Shown here: piece by piece, positions 61,864-64,000 of the stretch
Numbering within the stretch: position 1 is the stretch's first letter
Layout: each line of letters starts with the position of its first letter
Assembly: GCF_034355335.1 (NCBI RefSeq)
Contig: NZ_CP136422.1
Location: 201,001-265,000 of the forward strand
Reading direction: 5' to 3'
Length of the DNA: 64,000 nt
Origin: Blautia coccoides
Lineage (GTDB): Bacteria > Bacillota > Clostridia > Lachnospirales > Lachnospiraceae
Translations under genes and position numbers: made by a program
The notes under the pieces: model-generated
The model's database searches: none
What the model was told of the DNA's origin: nothing
The model's input: only the letters and a program-made list of their open reading frames with translations

Positions 61864-63339
61864 CTATCTCATTGTGATCTTAAACACCACCGGTTTATCG
61901 GTTCTGACATTCCGGGTCTCAATCTCCAGCCCGTTTTCCGTATGTTTCCACACCGGAGTCTCCTCAAACCCCAGCACATCCACCGCATCGATGATACCAT
62001 GAAACTTCGGAAGACAGGAGGCATCCTGTTCAGCCAAGGATCTTATGGTTATGTGCCCGTCATGGGGATAGCTCAGACAGATGGCATACAGATGAGATCC
62101 ATTTACGGTGAAGCGGAAATCCTCTTTTGTAAAAACCTTATCCTTCCCATCCGTGAACTGCCCTTCCTCCACTATAGTAGGACCTTCCGCCGCGGTGCGC
62201 CAGACATGGGAGCCATAGATCGCTTCCCCGTTGGCCTCCAGCCATTCCCCGATCTCAAGAAGGACAGCGGTATCTTCGGCTGATATGGTCCCGTCCGCTT
62301 TTGGCCCCACATTCAAAAGGAGGTTTCCGTTTTTGCTGACCACATCTGCCAGGTCACAGATAATATCCTTTGCCTTTTTAAAATCATTGTTTTCTGTATA
62401 ACACCAGGAATTTTTCGCAATAGCCGTGTCGGTCTGCCAGTAAAACGGCTGGACATTTGCAAATTGTCCCCGTTCGATATCTACAAGGGCGGTGCCGAAC
62501 ATAAAGGCATCATGCTTGTAGGCAATGAGGACTTCCTCATTCCATTCCACTGCCCGGTTGTAGTAATAAGCCGCTATTTTTTGGAGATAAGGTTTGGCGC
62601 TGCTGTGCTGGATCCACCAGTCAAAATACAGCTCTTTTATCTGATAGCGGTCAATCAGTTCACAAGTCCGGATCATCCAGTCCTCCAGGAAGTCTTTTGT
62701 GGGAACCGGTTCACTGAACAGGTCCTGGTGGTCACCCTCCGGCATGGCGGGCCAGTAAAAGTCCCCTTCTTTTTCCGCATCTGTGATATCGCTCTCAAAA
62801 TCCTTCCCGTGTCCCATAAAGAACCAATGCTCTATGCGGTGGGTAGAAGCGCCGTTTACAAGTCCTCTTTTCCCCATCTCCTCCGTCAGTTCCCCTAGTA
62901 CATCGCGTTTCGGCCCCATTTCGTAAGCGTTCCAATGGGAAATGTCGCTGCGGTACATCTGAAAGCCGTCATGATGTTCTGCCACAGGCACAACATATCT
63001 GGCTCCTGCTTTCCGAAACAGGTCAGTCCATGCGGCGGCGTCAAAATGTTCGGCTTTGAACAGGGGGATAAAATCTTTGTAGCCAAACTCTTTCTGGCTG
63101 CCGTATACTTGCTGGTGATGGCGGAATTCAGGGCTTCCCTGAATATACATATTTCTGGAATACCATTCATTTCCAAAGGCGGGAACACTGTACACACCCC
63201 AATGGATAAAAATACCGAATTTGGCATCCCTGAACCATTTGGGAGTCCGGTGCTGTGACAGAGAATCCCAGTTGTCCCGGTAAGGTCCTTTGGCAATCAC
63301 ATCTTCAATCTGCTGTAAATAAGCTTTTTTACTGTACAT
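61864..63339 (-). CDS. Alpha-L-fucosidase, GH29 family
   Basis: A 491-aa glycoside hydrolase that removes terminal fucose from glycans. GH29 landmarks: FGIFIHWGVYS (near 41-51), AEHHDGF (near 120-126) and the region of the nucleophile, ELYFDWWIQ (Asp about 240). No signal peptide, so it is probably cytoplasmic. ATG 63339 with AAAGGAG 8 bases upstream is preferred to TTG 63345. It may act with the sulfatase on host mucin glycans. An AraC gene diverges from it. Confidence 0.93.
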   Translation of the reverse strand: MYSKKAYLQQIEDVIAKGPYRDNWDSLSQHRTPKWFRDAKFGIFIHWGVYSVPAFGNEWYSRNMYIQGSPEFRHHQQVYGSQKEFGYKDFIPLFKAEHFDAAAWTDLFRKAGARYVVPVAEHHDGFQMYRSDISHWNAYEMGPKRDVLGELTEEMGKRGLVNGASTHRIEHWFFMGHGKDFESDITDAEKEGDFYWPAMPEGDHQDLFSEPVPTKDFLEDWMIRTCELIDRYQIKELYFDWWIQHSSAKPYLQKIAAYYYNRAVEWNEEVLIAYKHDAFMFGTALVDIERGQFANVQPFYWQTDTAIAKNSWCYTENNDFKKAKDIICDLADVVSKNGNLLLNVGPKADGTISAEDTAVLLEIGEWLEANGEAIYGSHVWRTAAEGPTIVEEGQFTDGKDKVFTKEDFRFTVNGSHLYAICLSYPHDGHITIRSLAEQDASCLPKFHGIIDAVDVLGFEETPVWKHTENGLEIETRNVRTDKPVVFKITMR

Positions 63340-63501
63340 AGGCAATTCTCCTTTAGATGGCCATATTTTACGGCTGCCGCGTGCACGGCTGTTTGTCTTT
63401 ATTGTAAAACAGTGATAAACAAATAAGAAGACAGAGCAGCGTCAAGTTCCATAGGGAAATGTCGTTATTTCCAGAATAACTGTCCCGGAAACAGAGAAAT
63501 A

Positions 63502-63540
63502 GTTTCCATATCTCCGTTAATTCGGTATAATATAGGAAAC
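63502..63540 (+). promoter_or_regulatory. Promoter of the AraC gene with inverted repeat
   Basis: TTTCCA (63503-63508), 17-bp spacer, TATAAT (63526-63531). GTTTCC (63502-63507) and GGAAAC (63535-63540) form an inverted repeat around the promoter, a possible autoregulatory site. Confidence 0.6.
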
Positions 63541-63578
63541 GTAACGACTTCGGGAGATATCCCAAAAGGAGAACAACA

Positions 63579-64000
63579 ATGGCGGATGTAAATTATAAAC
63601 TCAGCCTAGAGGGCATCCAATTCCATATAGTGTCCGTCGGAAGAGGAAACACCGGACATATCAAAATGCATTCCCACAGTATTGCCAGTTATGAGATCCA
63701 TTATATAGAAGCAGGACAGGGCGTGCTGCGCCTTCGCAGAGATGAATATACGCTGAAACAAGGGACTTTTTATCTGACAGGACCGGGTATTGCCCATGAA
63801 CAGATCACAATATCCGAGGAACCTATGAGGGAGATCGTAATGTATTATACGGTTCCCCTGGTCTGCGGGGGCGGGGAGAACCGTAAAAGCCATAAAAAGA
63901 GGGAGCCATGGCTGGAACAGCTCCTCAGCCAGCGGTTCTGGATCGGTGAGGGGCCGCGGGAGGTTTGGGAGCCGTTTAAGCGGATCATCTGCGAGATACA
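63579..64000 (+). CDS. AraC-family regulator, N-terminal part (runs off the window)
   Basis: The first 140 codons of a regulator. The N-terminal cupin domain is visible (MHSHSIASYEIHYIEAGQG, then LTGPGIAHEQ). The DNA-binding domain lies beyond the window. AAAAGGAGAAC precedes the ATG. It diverges from the GH29 fucosidase gene, which it probably controls. Confidence 0.82.
   Translation, partial: MADVNYKLSLEGIQFHIVSVGRGNTGHIKMHSHSIASYEIHYIEAGQGVLRLRRDEYTLKQGTFYLTGPGIAHEQITISEEPMREIVMYYTVPLVCGGGENRKSHKKREPWLEQLLSQRFWIGEGPREVWEPFKRIICEI

Noticed and set aside
1..64000. tRNA or rRNA genes and insertion sequences
   Set aside because: No cloverleaf-like tRNA, rRNA segment or DDE transposase gene was recognised by eye; a covariance-model scan would settle the RNA part.

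Overview
The window looks like the chromosome of a low-to-mid GC anaerobic gut Firmicute, most likely a Lachnospiraceae or related Clostridia; the genus cannot be fixed from sequence alone. This rests on a Tn1549/CTn2-type conjugative element, a YesM/YesN two-component pair, a Cys-type sulfatase with its anaerobic maturase, and a Lachnospiraceae-like MetG C-terminus. No rRNA or tRNA gene was recognised.

Positions 1 to about 45,685 are the right-hand part of an integrative conjugative element (ICE); its left end lies outside the window. In order it holds a type IV secretion operon (PcfB, VirD4-type coupling ATPase, Maff2 pilin-like peptide, VirB6-like protein, PrgI, VirB4, and a two-domain wall hydrolase). 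Next come a repeat array, a radical SAM protein, DUF4315 and DUF4366 proteins, topoisomerase III and a small HTH protein. Two giant polyvalent proteins follow (3054 and 1532 aa), the first with a tnpV gene overprinted in another frame, together with DUF6674 and TTRAP. A holin-like mini-toxin, a long RNA-type hairpin and a leftward relaxase/MobC pair with a candidate oriT come next. The right end carries the regulatory and recombination module (XRE repressors, a sigma-like factor, a helix-turn-helix protein, an excisionase-like protein, a ribbon-helix-helix protein and a tyrosine integrase).

Two cargo islands stand out by their lower GC. Positions 15,811-17,935 are very AT-rich and contain a compact operon with its own consensus promoter and terminator: a 68-aa peptide, an MvdD/GwsG-like ATP-grasp ligase and a three-helix membrane protein. 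This looks like a graspetide-type RiPP cassette without a dedicated exporter or protease, and it is the best candidate here for an undescribed system. Positions 35,643-40,900 are an arsenic island: ArsR, an ArsP-like permease, a membrane thioredoxin, a CcdA-like protein, a Cys-rich thioredoxin-like protein, ACR3, thioredoxin-type ArsC and a receiverless winged-helix protein.

The ICE ends inside metG. Only the 3' part of metG, encoding the tRNA-binding domain, follows the integrase (45,686-46,153), so the host methionyl-tRNA synthetase appears to be split.

Beyond the ICE is ordinary host DNA for carbohydrate and small-molecule use. A rightward cluster holds the YesM/YesN regulators, a CUT1-type sugar ABC importer lacking its ATPase, a sulfatase and its radical SAM maturase. 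It converges on a leftward dcuC-like gene plus two uroporphyrinogen-decarboxylase-fold proteins, preceded by a PucR/CdaR-type regulator. A creatininase-family hydrolase, a GH29 alpha-L-fucosidase and the start of an AraC regulator complete the window.
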